NCBI RefSeq assembly: GCF_963681195.1
Contig: NZ_OY808997.1
Coordinates: forward strand, 1 to 64,000
DNA length: 64,000 nucleotides
From: Vibrio sp. 16
GTDB lineage: Bacteria; Pseudomonadota; Gammaproteobacteria; Enterobacterales; Vibrionaceae
Reading direction: 5' to 3'
The notes under the pieces are model-generated. The model was not told the origin of the DNA. It saw nothing but the letters and a program-made list of their open reading frames with translations, and did no database searches. The position numbers and the translations under genes are program-made. Shown in pieces: positions 49,994-59,490 of this stretch. Numbering within the stretch: position 1 is the stretch's first letter; every line of letters begins with the position of its first letter.

Positions 49994-51208
49994 ATGAAAC
50001 TGCCTATTTATCTTGATTATTCAGCGACTTGTCCTGTTGATCCTCGTGTGGCTGAAAAAATGGTTCAGTACATGACTATTGACGGCACGTTTGGCAACCC
50101 AGCTTCGCGTTCACATCGTTATGGCTGGCAGGCAGAAGAAGCGGTAGATACTGCACGCGAGCAAATTGCAGATTTATTGAATGCGGACCCACGTGAAATC
50201 GTATTTACATCGGGTGCGACTGAATCAGACAACCTAGCTATCAAAGGTGCTGCGCATTTCTACTCTAAGAAAGGCAAGCACGTCATCACTTGTAAGACTG
50301 AGCACAAAGCTGTTTTAGACCCATGTCGTCAGCTTGAGCGTGAAGGTTTCGAAGTGACTTACCTTGAACCAGAAGCAAACGGCATTATTGATCTTAAGAA
50401 GCTTGAAGCTGCAATGAGAGATGACACTGTGCTTGTTTCAATCATGCACGTGAACAACGAAATTGGTGTAATCCAAGATATCGCATCTATCGGTGAACTA
50501 TGCCGTGAGCGTAAGATCGTTTTCCATGTCGACGCCGCTCAATCTGCAGGTAAATTACCTATCGATGTTCAAGAAATGAAAGTCGATTTGATCTCTCTTT
50601 CAGCTCATAAAATCTACGGCCCTAAAGGTATTGGCGCGCTTTACGTTCGTCGCAAACCACGTATTCGCCTAGAGGCACAAATGCACGGTGGCGGTCATGA
50701 GCGTGGCTTCCGTTCAGGTACGCTTCCAACTCACCAAATTGTGGGGATGGGTGAAGCATTCCGCGTGGCGAAAGAAGACATGCAAAAAGATTTCGACCAC
50801 GCTTTGGCATTGCGTAACCGCCTACTTGACGGTGTTAAAGATCTTGAAGCGGTAAGCGTGAACGGTGACCTTGAACAACGTGTTCCTCATAACCTAAACG
50901 TGAGCTTTGCTTTTGTTGAAGGTGAATCACTTCTTATGTCTCTTAAAGACTTAGCGGTATCATCAGGTAGCGCATGTACATCAGCAAGCTTAGAGCCATC
51001 ATACGTACTTCGAGCTCTTGGTCTAAACGATGAACTCGCACACAGCTCAGTTCGTTTCTCTTTTGGACGTTTCACTACAGAAGAAGAAATCGACTACGCA
51101 ATTGAACAGATTCGTACAGCAGTGACTAAACTGCGCGACATGTCTCCTCTATGGGATATGTACAAGGAAGGAATTGACCTAGACACAGTTGAGTGGGCAC
51201 ACCACTAA
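49994..51208 (+). CDS. iscS: Cysteine desulfurase IscS
   Basis: A 404-residue PLP enzyme that takes sulfur from cysteine for Fe-S clusters, thiolated tRNA and thiamine. The PLP lysine is K206 ([11 protein letters not shown]), the mobile-loop cysteine is C328 ([10 protein letters not shown]), and [10 protein letters not shown] precedes. Length equals E. coli IscS (404). It lies 29 bp after iscR and 48 bp before iscU. Confidence 0.98.
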   Translation: MKLPIYLDYSATCPVDPRVAEKMVQYMTIDGTFGNPASRSHRYGWQAEEAVDTAREQIADLLNADPREIVFTSGATESDNLAIKGAAHFYSKKGKHVITCKTEHKAVLDPCRQLEREGFEVTYLEPEANGIIDLKKLEAAMRDDTVLVSIMHVNNEIGVIQDIASIGELCRERKIVFHVDAAQSAGKLPIDVQEMKVDLISLSAHKIYGPKGIGALYVRRKPRIRLEAQMHGGGHERGFRSGTLPTHQIVGMGEAFRVAKEDMQKDFDHALALRNRLLDGVKDLEAVSVNGDLEQRVPHNLNVSFAFVEGESLLMSLKDLAVSSGSACTSASLEPSYVLRALGLNDELAHSSVRFSFGRFTTEEEIDYAIEQIRTAVTKLRDMSPLWDMYKEGIDLDTVEWAHH

Positions 51209-51256
51209 AACGCAGGTTATTCCCAAAGATTAATAGAGGATTCGAGGTAAATTATC

Positions 51257-51640
51257 ATGGCATATAGCGAAAAAGTAATCGATCACTACGAGAACCCACG
51301 TAACGTTGGTTCATTTGATAAAGAAGATCCAAATGTGGGTAGCGGCATGGTTGGTGCTCCTGCGTGTGGTGATGTTATGAAACTGCAAATCAAAGTAACG
51401 CCAGAAGGCATTATTGAGGATGCAAAGTTCAAAACTTACGGTTGTGGTAGCGCGATCGCGTCAAGCTCACTTGTCACTGAATGGGTTAAAGGTAAGAGCA
51501 TTGATGAAGCTGCAGCAATCAAAAACGCAGAAATTGCTGAAGAACTTGAGCTACCACCGGTAAAAGTTCACTGTTCTATTCTTGCGGAAGATGCAATTAA
51601 AGCAGCGGTTGCTGATTACAAGAAAAAACACCAAGAATAA
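51257..51640 (+). CDS. iscU: Fe-S scaffold IscU
   Basis: The 127-residue scaffold on which clusters are built. Ligand cysteines are C37 (PACGD, with D39), C63 (YGCGSA) and C106 (HCSILAEDA). The HscA-binding LPPVK loop is at 99-103. All family positions are intact. It follows iscS closely. A GC-rich hairpin lies between its stop and iscA. Confidence 0.98.
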   Translation: MAYSEKVIDHYENPRNVGSFDKEDPNVGSGMVGAPACGDVMKLQIKVTPEGIIEDAKFKTYGCGSAIASSSLVTEWVKGKSIDEAAAIKNAEIAEELELPPVKVHCSILAEDAIKAAVADYKKKHQE

Positions 51641-51656
51641 GTATTCTGTATATAAT

Positions 51657-51673
51657 GGGAGGTCAATCCTCCC
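51657..51673 (+). other. Hairpin between iscU and iscA
   Basis: GGGAGG-TCAAT-CCTCCC. No T-run follows, so it is not a terminator. It may stabilise or mark processing of the isc mRNA. Confidence 0.45.
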
Positions 51674-51708
51674 GTTTCATTCGCTACATAGACAAACTAA
51701 GGTGCAGT

Positions 51709-52032
51709 ATGGCCATCACAATGACAGAAACCGCGGCAAGTCGCGTTAAGACATTCCTAGATAACCGAGGCAAAGGTATCGGTTTACGTTTGGGTGTAAA
51801 AACGACCGGCTGTTCTGGTATGGCGTATGTACTTGAGTTTGTGGATGAGCTTAACGAAGAAGACTCAGTATTCGAACATGATGGTGTTAAGGTCATTATC
51901 GATCAAAAAAGCCTCGTGTATTTGGACGGTACAGAGTTGGATTACGTTAAAGAAGGCCTGAATGAAGGGTTTGAGTTCAACAACCCTAATGCCAAAAGCG
52001 AATGTGGTTGTGGTGAAAGCTTCAACGTTTAA
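51709..52032 (+). CDS. iscA: A-type Fe-S carrier IscA
   Basis: A 107-residue carrier for [2Fe-2S]/[4Fe-4S] transfer. Its three conserved cysteines are C35 (TTGCSGMAY), C99 and C101 (ECGCGESF). The start at ATG 51709, with AAGGTG upstream, gives the same length as E. coli IscA (107). The open frame upstream to 51655 covers the hairpin and is not coding. Confidence 0.97.
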   Translation: MAITMTETAASRVKTFLDNRGKGIGLRLGVKTTGCSGMAYVLEFVDELNEEDSVFEHDGVKVIIDQKSLVYLDGTELDYVKEGLNEGFEFNNPNAKSECGCGESFNV

Positions 52033-52088
52033 TTGACAGCGCCTGTGGGTGAATCGCCCACAGATGATTACCAAGGACCGAATTCTAA

Positions 52089-52604
52089 ATGAATTACTTT
52101 GAATTATTTGGGCTACCAAGTCAGTTTAAGCTGGATGGTAGCCTTCTTTCTTCACAGTTCCGTGAACTTCAAAAGCAGTTTCATCCTGATAACTTTGCAA
52201 CCGCCTCTGAGCGTGATCGCCTGATGGCTGTCCAGAAAGCAGCGGAAATCAACGATGCTTATCAAGTATTAAAAAGCCCAATATCTCGAGCTGAGTACCT
52301 ACTGGCGGAAAATGGTGTAGAGATACGCGGAGAACAGCAAACGATGCAAGATCCGATGTTCCTGATGGAGCAGATGGAGTTGCGAGAAGAGCTAGAAGAT
52401 ATTGCAAGTCACTCGGATTCGGAAGAGGCACTGTTCAATTTTGACGCCAAAGTGAGCAAGATGTTTAAGCAGCATTTATCCCTCGTCGAGCAAGAGTTGA
52501 ATGATGCGTTATGGCTCAAAGCTGCGGAACGTGTACGTAAGCTTAAATTTATTGCCAAATTAAAGAACGAAATCGAACTAGTGGAAGATAAACTCCTCGG
52601 CTAG
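52089..52604 (+). CDS. hscB: Co-chaperone HscB
   Basis: A 171-residue J-domain protein that brings IscU to HscA. The J-domain is at 1-75, with the HPD motif in FHPDNFA, and the C-terminal three-helix bundle follows (about 85-171). Length equals E. coli HscB (171). It is 19 bp from hscA. Confidence 0.96.
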   Translation: MNYFELFGLPSQFKLDGSLLSSQFRELQKQFHPDNFATASERDRLMAVQKAAEINDAYQVLKSPISRAEYLLAENGVEIRGEQQTMQDPMFLMEQMELREELEDIASHSDSEEALFNFDAKVSKMFKQHLSLVEQELNDALWLKAAERVRKLKFIAKLKNEIELVEDKLLG

Positions 52605-52623
52605 TTAGCAACAAGGACCAATC

Positions 52624-54477
52624 ATGGCACTACTTCAAATAGCAGAACCGGGTCAAAGCTCGGCACCCCATGAGCACAAACTGGCAGCAGGCATTGATTT
52701 AGGTACGACTAACTCACTGGTTGCGTCGGTACGTAGTGGTGATGCTGCTACGCTAAAAGATGAAAATGGCCACAGTATTCTCCCTTCTGTGGTGAACTAC
52801 TCTGGTGAGCTCCCACTTGTTGGTCAGGCTGCGAAAGCGTTGGCGGAACAAGACCCAGCAAATACCATTATTTCGGTGAAGCGCTTGTTGGGCCGTTCAC
52901 TTGACGACATTAAGCAGCGTTACCCGAACTTACCTTATCAATTTAAAGAGAGCGACAACGGATTACCTGTGCTTTCTACAAAAGCAGGGGACAAGAATCC
53001 GATTGAAGTGTCTGCTGACATTTTAAAGTCTCTTGGTAAACGCGCGGAACAAACACTTGGCGGCGAGCTTGCTGGCGTGGTTATCACGGTACCGGCTTAT
53101 TTTGATGATGCACAACGTGCAGGTACAAAAGACGCGGCTAAGCTGGCAGGCATGCATGTTTTACGTCTTTTGAATGAGCCGACAGCTGCCGCAATTGCCT
53201 ATGGTTTAGATTCAGGGCAAGAAGGCGTGATCGCTGTCTACGACCTTGGTGGTGGTACATTTGACATCTCTATTCTTCGTTTGTCGAAAGGTGTCTTTGA
53301 AGTACTTGCCACTGGCGGTGATTCCGCGTTAGGTGGTGATGATTTCGACCACTTGTTGGCGGAATACCTGATGCAACAAGCGGGTATTGAAGGGGCATTG
53401 TCTGCTGAAAAGAATCGTGCACTGATTAATATTGCAACCGATACAAAAATTGCTTTCTCTGAGAAAGAGATCGTAGATGTGGATGTTTTCGGCTGGAAAG
53501 GCAGTGTAAGCCGTGAAGAGTTTGAAGATCTGATTCGTCCTCTAGTTAAAAAAACGCTGATGTCCTGTCGCCGTGCACTGAAAGATGCGGATGTCGATGC
53601 AGAAGATGTTCTTGAAGTCGTTATGGTTGGCGGTTCAACACGTACGCTACTAGTTCGTGAGATGGTTGGAGAATTTTTTGGTCGAACGCCTCTGACAAGC
53701 ATTAACCCTGACGAAGTCGTTGCAATCGGTGCCGGTATCCAGGCTGACATTTTGGCTGGCAACAAGCCAGATTCAGAGATGCTACTGCTTGATGTGATTC
53801 CGTTGTCACTTGGTATCGAAACCATGGGCGGTCTCGTTGAGAAAATTGTCCCACGCAACACAACGATTCCTGTCGCTCGAGCTCAAGAGTTCACCACATT
53901 TAAAGATGGCCAGACGGCAATGAGCGTACATATTGTTCAAGGTGAGCGAGAGATGGTGGACGACTGTCGTTCCTTAGCTCGATTTTCGCTGAAAGGTATC
54001 CCTCCGATGGCTGCGGGTGCTGCACATATTCGTGTAACTTACCAAGTTGATGCCGATGGTCTGCTTTCAGTTACTGCAATGGAAAAGAGCACAGGTGTTC
54101 AATCCGAAATTCAGGTGAAACCTTCTTATGGTTTGAGTGATGATGAGGTCGCAAACATGCTACGCGACTCCATGACCCATGCCAAAGAGGACATGCAAGC
54201 TCGCGCGTTGGCAGAACAGCGTGTCGAAGCGGATCGTGTTATCGAAGGCTTGATTGCGGCGATGCAAGCGGATGGTGATGAACTTCTTTCTGAGCAAGAG
54301 CGCCAAGCATTGTTGAAGGCCATTGAAGCTCTCATCGAGCTACGCAATGGAGACAATGCCGACGCAATTGAACAGGGCATCAAAGACACGGACAAAGCGA
54401 GCCAAGACTTCGCCTCCCGTCGTATGGATAAATCAATTCGAGCTGCGCTGTCTGGACAGTCAGTTAATGATATTTAA
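52624..54477 (+). CDS. hscA: Hsp70-type chaperone HscA
   Basis: A 617-residue DnaK relative specialised for IscU. The nucleotide-binding domain (about 20-385) has [25 protein letters not shown] and [14 protein letters not shown]. The substrate-binding domain follows, with [13 protein letters not shown], and then a helical lid. Length is as in E. coli (616). It binds the LPPVK loop of IscU and releases the cluster. It is in the isc operon. Confidence 0.97.
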   Translation: MALLQIAEPGQSSAPHEHKLAAGIDLGTTNSLVASVRSGDAATLKDENGHSILPSVVNYSGELPLVGQAAKALAEQDPANTIISVKRLLGRSLDDIKQRYPNLPYQFKESDNGLPVLSTKAGDKNPIEVSADILKSLGKRAEQTLGGELAGVVITVPAYFDDAQRAGTKDAAKLAGMHVLRLLNEPTAAAIAYGLDSGQEGVIAVYDLGGGTFDISILRLSKGVFEVLATGGDSALGGDDFDHLLAEYLMQQAGIEGALSAEKNRALINIATDTKIAFSEKEIVDVDVFGWKGSVSREEFEDLIRPLVKKTLMSCRRALKDADVDAEDVLEVVMVGGSTRTLLVREMVGEFFGRTPLTSINPDEVVAIGAGIQADILAGNKPDSEMLLLDVIPLSLGIETMGGLVEKIVPRNTTIPVARAQEFTTFKDGQTAMSVHIVQGEREMVDDCRSLARFSLKGIPPMAAGAAHIRVTYQVDADGLLSVTAMEKSTGVQSEIQVKPSYGLSDDEVANMLRDSMTHAKEDMQARALAEQRVEADRVIEGLIAAMQADGDELLSEQERQALLKAIEALIELRNGDNADAIEQGIKDTDKASQDFASRRMDKSIRAALSGQSVNDI

Positions 54478-54488
54478 GAGATTAAGTT

Positions 54489-54827
54489 ATGCCTAAAATT
54501 ATTGTATTACCCCATGAAGACTTATGCCCAGAAGGTGCAGTGCTTGAGGCAAATACGGGTGACACGGTGTTGGACGTCGCGCTAAAAAATGGCATCGGTA
54601 TTGAGCATGCGTGTGAAAAATCGTGTGCTTGTACAACTTGTCACGTCGTCATTCGTGAAGGATTCGATTCTCTTGAAGAGAGTGATGAGCTTGAAGATGA
54701 CATGCTTGATAAAGCGTGGGGTCTAGAGCCTGAATCTCGTCTTGGTTGCCAAGCAAAAGTGGCGGATGAAGATCTGGTGGTTGAGATTCCAAAGTACACG
54801 TTGAATCACGCATCAGAAGATCATTAA
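54489..54827 (+). CDS. fdx: [2Fe-2S] ferredoxin Fdx
   Basis: A 112-residue adrenodoxin-type ferredoxin that gives electrons for cluster assembly. The cluster cysteines are C42, C48, C51 and about C87 (CEKSCACTTC ... LGCQAK); C46 is the extra conserved cysteine. Length is as in E. coli (111). It starts 11 bp after hscA. Confidence 0.97.
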   Translation: MPKIIVLPHEDLCPEGAVLEANTGDTVLDVALKNGIGIEHACEKSCACTTCHVVIREGFDSLEESDELEDDMLDKAWGLEPESRLGCQAKVADEDLVVEIPKYTLNHASEDH

Positions 54828-54884
54828 TCTGCAATTTACGTTAAGACGATAATAACAACTCATCATCGAGTAGGAAGGTAAGCA

Positions 54885-55079
54885 ATGAAATGGACAGATT
54901 CACGCGATATTGCGATCGAGCTATGCGATAAGTTTCCGGACGTTGATCCAAAAACGGTACGTTTTACCGATCTTCACCAATGGATTCTAGAATTGGAAGA
55001 GTTTGAGGATGAGCCAAATCGATCAAATGAAAAGATTTTAGAAGCGGTGATCCTTTGCTGGATGGATGAAATGGATTAA
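54885..55079 (+). CDS. iscX: IscX (YfhJ), small acidic isc protein
   Basis: A 64-residue acidic protein that binds IscS and tunes desulfurase activity, possibly as an iron adaptor. It has the typical start [22 protein letters not shown], and the end [12 protein letters not shown]. It is the last isc gene and is followed by a terminator. Confidence 0.95.
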   Translation: MKWTDSRDIAIELCDKFPDVDPKTVRFTDLHQWILELEEFEDEPNRSNEKILEAVILCWMDEMD

Positions 55080-55123
55080 CTTGTTCGGGAAATCCCTCGC
55101 AGTTAACAAAATTTACTAAAAAT

Positions 55124-55148
55124 AACGGGCCTTTGGGTCCGTTTTTTT
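55124..55148 (+). terminator. isc operon terminator
   Basis: AACGGGCC-TTTG-GGTCCGTT with T5 after it. Confidence 0.85.
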
Positions 55149-55229
55149 ATCAATTTAACATTAAAGTGTTAACATCTCATCGTGAATAGAAAAAGGCGTA
55201 GGCAGCGCCAATACAGACAAGGAGAAACC

Positions 55230-56528
55230 ATGTCTACACAGATGTCAGTATTTCTAAGCCAAGATCCTGCAGCCCCTCATTGGGGAGACAACGCATTAAT
55301 TTCGTTTTCCGACAAGGGAGCGACGATTCACCTTGGAGAAGGTCACGATCTTGGTGCCATTCAAAAGGCCGCGCGCAAGCTAGATGGACAAGGGATCGCT
55401 TCAGTGTCTCTTGTTGGTGACGGTTGGGATTTGGAAAGTGTTTGGGCATTTCACCAGGGTTACCGTGGGCCTAAAAAAGAGAATCACTGCCAATGGCAAG
55501 AGTTAGCAGAAGCGGATCAAGCTGAGCTGACCGCGCGAATTAAAGCGACCGACTTCACTCGCGATATCATCAACAAAACCGCAGAAGAAGTTGCCCCTCG
55601 TCAATTGGCAACCATGGCGGCCGAGTTTATTAAGTCAGTAGCCCCAGAAGGTACCGTTAAAGCACGCATCGTAAAAGATAAAGATCTGTTGGCGGAAGGT
55701 TGGCAAGGCATCTATGCCGTGGGTCGTGGTTCAGACCGCACTTCGGCAATGCTACAACTGGACTTTAACCCGACAGGTGATGAAAACGCACCAGTGTTTG
55801 CCTGCCTAGTGGGTAAAGGCATTACTTTTGATTCAGGTGGTTACAGCATTAAGCCGTCTGGATTTATGACCGCGATGAAAGCGGACATGGGCGGCTCTGG
55901 TACGATTACCGGCGGTCTTGGTCTTGCGATCATGCGTGGTTTGAATAAGCGTGTGAAGTTGATCCTATGTTGTGCGGAGAACATGATCTCAGGTCGAGCT
56001 TTGAAGTTGGGAGATATCATTACCTACAAGAATGGCAAAACCGTTGAGATCATGAATACCGATGCGGAAGGGCGTTTGGTACTTGCTGATGGCCTGATTT
56101 ACGCGAGCGAACAAAATCCAGAGCTGATTATTGATTGTGCGACTCTAACGGGTGCTGCGAAGAACGCATTGGGTAATGACTACCATGCGCTAATGAGCTT
56201 TGATGATGAGCTTTCTCACCAAGCATTGACGGCAGCGCGTGAAGAGAAAGAAGGTCTATGGCCTTTGCCTTTGGCTGACTTCCATAGAGGAATGTTGCCA
56301 TCGAACTTTGCGGATCTGTCAAACATCAGCAGTGGTGATTACTCTCCGGGTGCAAGCACTGCCGCAGCCTTCTTATCTTACTTTGTTGAAGATTATAAAA
56401 AAGGTTGGCTGCATTTTGACTGCGCGGCGACTTACCGAAAAGCTGCGACAGATAAATGGGCGGCCGGTGCAACTGGCGTTGGCGTTCGAAGTCTAGCGGG
56501 CCTATTGGTTCAGCAAGCAAATAAATAA
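55230..56528 (+). CDS. pepB: Aminopeptidase B (PepB, M17)
   Basis: A 432-residue leucyl-aminopeptidase-family enzyme that removes N-terminal residues from peptides such as Cys-Gly. Metal and active-site blocks are [16 protein letters not shown] and the family signature [14 protein letters not shown]. The ATG at 55230 has AAGGAG 6 bp upstream. The upstream frame (MNRKRRRQ...) is basic and unconserved. The place after iscX equals the E. coli order (iscX-pepB). Confidence 0.96.
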   Translation: MSTQMSVFLSQDPAAPHWGDNALISFSDKGATIHLGEGHDLGAIQKAARKLDGQGIASVSLVGDGWDLESVWAFHQGYRGPKKENHCQWQELAEADQAELTARIKATDFTRDIINKTAEEVAPRQLATMAAEFIKSVAPEGTVKARIVKDKDLLAEGWQGIYAVGRGSDRTSAMLQLDFNPTGDENAPVFACLVGKGITFDSGGYSIKPSGFMTAMKADMGGSGTITGGLGLAIMRGLNKRVKLILCCAENMISGRALKLGDIITYKNGKTVEIMNTDAEGRLVLADGLIYASEQNPELIIDCATLTGAAKNALGNDYHALMSFDDELSHQALTAAREEKEGLWPLPLADFHRGMLPSNFADLSNISSGDYSPGASTAAAFLSYFVEDYKKGWLHFDCAATYRKAATDKWAAGATGVGVRSLAGLLVQQANK

Positions 56529-56539
56529 TATCAATGATT

Positions 56540-56563
56540 AAGAGGCCGTAGAGCCTCTTCTTT
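56540..56563 (+). terminator. Hairpin after pepB
   Basis: AAGAGGC-CGTAGA-GCCTCTT followed by CTTTAT, 11 bp past the stop. A moderate terminator before ndk. Confidence 0.65.
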
Positions 56564-56594
56564 ATCTAAACAAGAGAAAACGAAAGGATACCTT

Positions 56595-57023
56595 ATGGCT
56601 CTAGAAAGAACTTTTTCTATCGTTAAGCCCGATGCAGTTAAGCGCAACCTGATTGGTGAGATTTACCATCGTATTGAGAAAGCGGGTCTACAAATTGTTG
56701 CCGCGAAGATGGTGCATCTAACAGAAGAGCAAGCGAGTGGCTTTTACGCGGAACATGAAGGCAAAGAGTTTTTCCCTGCATTGAAAGAATTCATGACGTC
56801 TGGGCCAATTATGGTTCAAGTACTTGAAGGTGAAAATGCGATTGCGCGTTACCGTGAGTTGATGGGTAAAACTAACCCAGAAGAAGCAGCGTGCGGCACA
56901 ATCCGAGCGGACTACGCACTAAGCATGCGTTACAACTCCGTTCATGGTTCTGATAGCCCAACGTCGGCGGCAAGAGAAATTGAGTTCTTCTTCCCTCAGT
57001 CTGAAATCTGCCCAAGACCTTAA
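56595..57023 (+). CDS. ndk: Nucleoside diphosphate kinase
   Basis: A 142-residue enzyme that balances NTP pools. The phospho-histidine is H117 in [22 protein letters not shown] is at 11-23. Length is as in E. coli (143). It follows pepB at 66 bp, with its own ribosome-binding site AAAGGAT. Confidence 0.97.
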   Translation: MALERTFSIVKPDAVKRNLIGEIYHRIEKAGLQIVAAKMVHLTEEQASGFYAEHEGKEFFPALKEFMTSGPIMVQVLEGENAIARYRELMGKTNPEEAACGTIRADYALSMRYNSVHGSDSPTSAAREIEFFFPQSEICPRP

Positions 57024-57055
57024 TCATCAAATAGACGTTTATTGATAATTTTTAC

Positions 57056-57086
57056 AAACCAACGCGCTGAATGCCGTTGGTTTTTT
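57056..57086 (+). terminator. Terminator of ndk
   Basis: AAACCAACG (57056-57064), 10-base loop, CGTTGGTTT (57075-57083), followed by TTT. Confidence 0.8.
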
Positions 57087-57212
57087 CTTTTAAGTGACGT
57101 ATTGATGAGCGTCACATATTTCAATGATGTTAGTTTGAAAGTTGTTTTTTATGACACAGGGTATTGCATAATCGGTGCTTGAAGACTTATCAATTGGAAT
57201 GATATTTTGGTC

Positions 57213-58844
57213 ATGGATACCCTTAGAAAACAGTGTGCTTTGCTCTTCATCTTAGCGCTTGGCTTTGTCCAATACTCGTTCGCAGAAGATAACTTTAGTA
57301 CTATTTTTCAGAATGAAGTGACGTGGGTAGCCGACAAGCGTTGGTCTTCTGACGCCCCATTTAACGACATTAATGAGTTTTTCAACGGTTCATTCGATAG
57401 CTTTGGTTTAACTGGTGGAACCTACACCAGTTTACTCGAGTTTAAGGTAAGCCATCCCAAAAGCTACGTTATTGATTTTCGTAATTCAGCCTTGATCGGC
57501 AAATTTGACCACTGGCTATTTGATGTAGAAGGGCGATTAGTTGCTCATTTTGCTGGTGGCTTGCTGTCTAATGAGCCAAACCCTTACTTTTTGCGTAATG
57601 GTAGGGAGGCTATGTTGACGCCTGGTCACTATTACCTCATTACCTCTCAGGCTTCTCAGTTCAATATCGCTCCTCCCACTCCTTTTGTTATGGCGGAAGA
57701 AGAGTACATTCGGGAAATTAACCTTGGTAACACCATTACTCTTTTAGGCTTAGGAGTGTTTGTTGGTCTGTTCTTCTATTACCTCGTCTTGTCGGTGACG
57801 CGCCTAAGTCTGGTTGATTTAAGCTACGCGCTGTTCATTGCTGGCAACTTAGTCTTTAATGCCACTACGTTACACGTTCTGCCTCAGCTGATGGGAGTAC
57901 AATGGTATGGCGGGGCGAGTTGGCCTATTCTGTTTTCTAATATCGCTTACATTGTGTTTGTTATGTCCCTGTTACAAATCTCGCGACAGGCTGACAAGTA
58001 CATGTGGTGGATTGGGGCAACGGTGATTGCGTTATTTAGTAGCTTCGTTCTGCTCTCATTTTTCATGCCTCACTGGCAGAACGAATTTAACCGTTTTTCT
58101 GTCGGCTTATTCTTACTATTTGGTGTCATCGCTGGCATATATAAGAGTCTGAAACGAAGCATCGTGGCTCGTTGGTATTTAGTGGCAAACGCAGGGTTCG
58201 TTGTACTCGGGTCGATAGCCATTTCGCAAGAGCAAATCGCGGACCTCAAAACCATCTACATGTCGCACATTGGGTTGATTGCTGTGACTTGGGAAGTACT
58301 TTTCCTTTCATGCGTCATCGCTTATCAAATGACACGACTTCAACATGAAAAAACGCGCGCTTTAAAGCAAGCGAAAGATATGTTGGAAATAGCACATACC
58401 GATGCACTCACTCAATTACCCAACCGTTATGCTATGGAAAAGAAACTCAAAACGGCTGCGTCAGGTGAAGGCTTTATCTATATCGACTTGGATGGTTTGA
58501 AGTCGTGCAATGACAACTACGGTCACGAAATGGGCGACGAGCTACTGGTGACATTCAGTGAACGCTTAATGGCCGCACTGCCTAACAATGCCGAGCTTTA
58601 TCGAATATCCGGCGATGAGTTTGGCTTGGTATTTAGTGAGAGTAATGTCTCTCGCATTAAGACTGCATTAGATGAGCTTGACCAAACATTAAGAACTCAA
58701 TTCTTACCAAGTGTTGGTGTGAGTTACGGAGCAGCCCATTTCCAAACCAATGGCGACTATGAAGCCGTGGTGAGAGAGGCTGACAAAAATATGTTCAACA
58801 ACAAGAAAAGAAAGTACCAGCAACTCACCGAATACGAAATTTAA
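57213..58844 (+). CDS. 7TMR-DISM diguanylate cyclase
   Basis: A 543-residue membrane protein. Signal-type helix at about 4-24, a periplasmic beta-rich DISM-like domain (about 30-165), seven membrane helices (about 170-375: TITLLGLGVFVGLFFYYLVL and so on), a short coiled coil, and a C-terminal GGDEF domain (about 385-540). The cyclase signature is SGDEF (IYRISGDEF-type context), and DALTQLPNR plus FIYIDLDGLKSCNDNYGHEMGD are intact, so it should make c-di-GMP. No RxxD I-site lies nine to six residues before SGDEF, so product inhibition may be absent. I chose the ATG at 57213, not the TTG at 57207. The ligand is unknown. Confidence 0.85.
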   Translation: MDTLRKQCALLFILALGFVQYSFAEDNFSTIFQNEVTWVADKRWSSDAPFNDINEFFNGSFDSFGLTGGTYTSLLEFKVSHPKSYVIDFRNSALIGKFDHWLFDVEGRLVAHFAGGLLSNEPNPYFLRNGREAMLTPGHYYLITSQASQFNIAPPTPFVMAEEEYIREINLGNTITLLGLGVFVGLFFYYLVLSVTRLSLVDLSYALFIAGNLVFNATTLHVLPQLMGVQWYGGASWPILFSNIAYIVFVMSLLQISRQADKYMWWIGATVIALFSSFVLLSFFMPHWQNEFNRFSVGLFLLFGVIAGIYKSLKRSIVARWYLVANAGFVVLGSIAISQEQIADLKTIYMSHIGLIAVTWEVLFLSCVIAYQMTRLQHEKTRALKQAKDMLEIAHTDALTQLPNRYAMEKKLKTAASGEGFIYIDLDGLKSCNDNYGHEMGDELLVTFSERLMAALPNNAELYRISGDEFGLVFSESNVSRIKTALDELDQTLRTQFLPSVGVSYGAAHFQTNGDYEAVVREADKNMFNNKKRKYQQLTEYEI

Positions 58845-59490
58845 GATAATCGTTCCAATACTCGACCTCTAACACATGCCACCGTTTTTGATTGTGAGCG
58901 ACGCTTACACCGCTAAGTTGCTACTCCTTACAAACTCTTGAGAATTCTCATTGAGTTATTGCTTTGCAGCCGATTTATCAAATACTCCTGACTGCATCAT
59001 CTCGCCTAGAGGGAGGTCGCGTTTGATTGTATGTGTCTCAGTGAGTCTAGCTCCATACGCTGTCGAAGTGCTATCCGTAATGTTACTGGTGAGTGCTTTG
59101 GTGAGTGTCGCGTCGGGATTTAATCGAATAGAGAACTTTGTGAACCTATAGCATTTGAATGACATAGCCAGGGAGTTCGTAACCCCTTTTTGTTCATTGT
59201 TGAGGTTGGAACTCGAAAATGAGCGTATAAACAGCTATATTGTTTCCATGAAGCGTCACTGGAGTTCGATTTTTGAAGGTTGAGCAGGTAGGGCGTACAC
59301 TTCATCGAAAGCGATCAAAAGGGGTGGTTGATTGGTTCTAGCGTTAGGCAGAAACAGGCTTTATTACCTATCCTACATGTGAGGGCAGCAGCCCAAACTT
59401 TTTTTAAATACAGCGCACGCAAGGGTATCAGTCTTGACAGATTGTGATATACTCTGCGCGCAATTTATACCTTATAAACAGAGTAAGACA
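58845..59490. other. Gene-poor gap before fusA2, possible decayed ORF
   Basis: This is the longest region without a convincing gene. On the minus strand 58956-59165 an open frame reads protein-like (RLNPDATLTKALTSNITDST, then YGARLTETHTI) for 69 codons, but I recognise no family. In-frame stops lie upstream, so it may be the tail of a dead gene. At the right end a -10-like TATACT (59448-59453) with the GC-rich discriminator CTGCGCGC probably serves fusA2. Confidence 0.4.

Noticed and set aside
59434..59453. TTGACA followed by TATACT as a fusA2 promoter
   Set aside because: The gap between the two is only 8 bp, too short for sigma-70. TATACT is kept as a -10, but TTGACA is not its -35.
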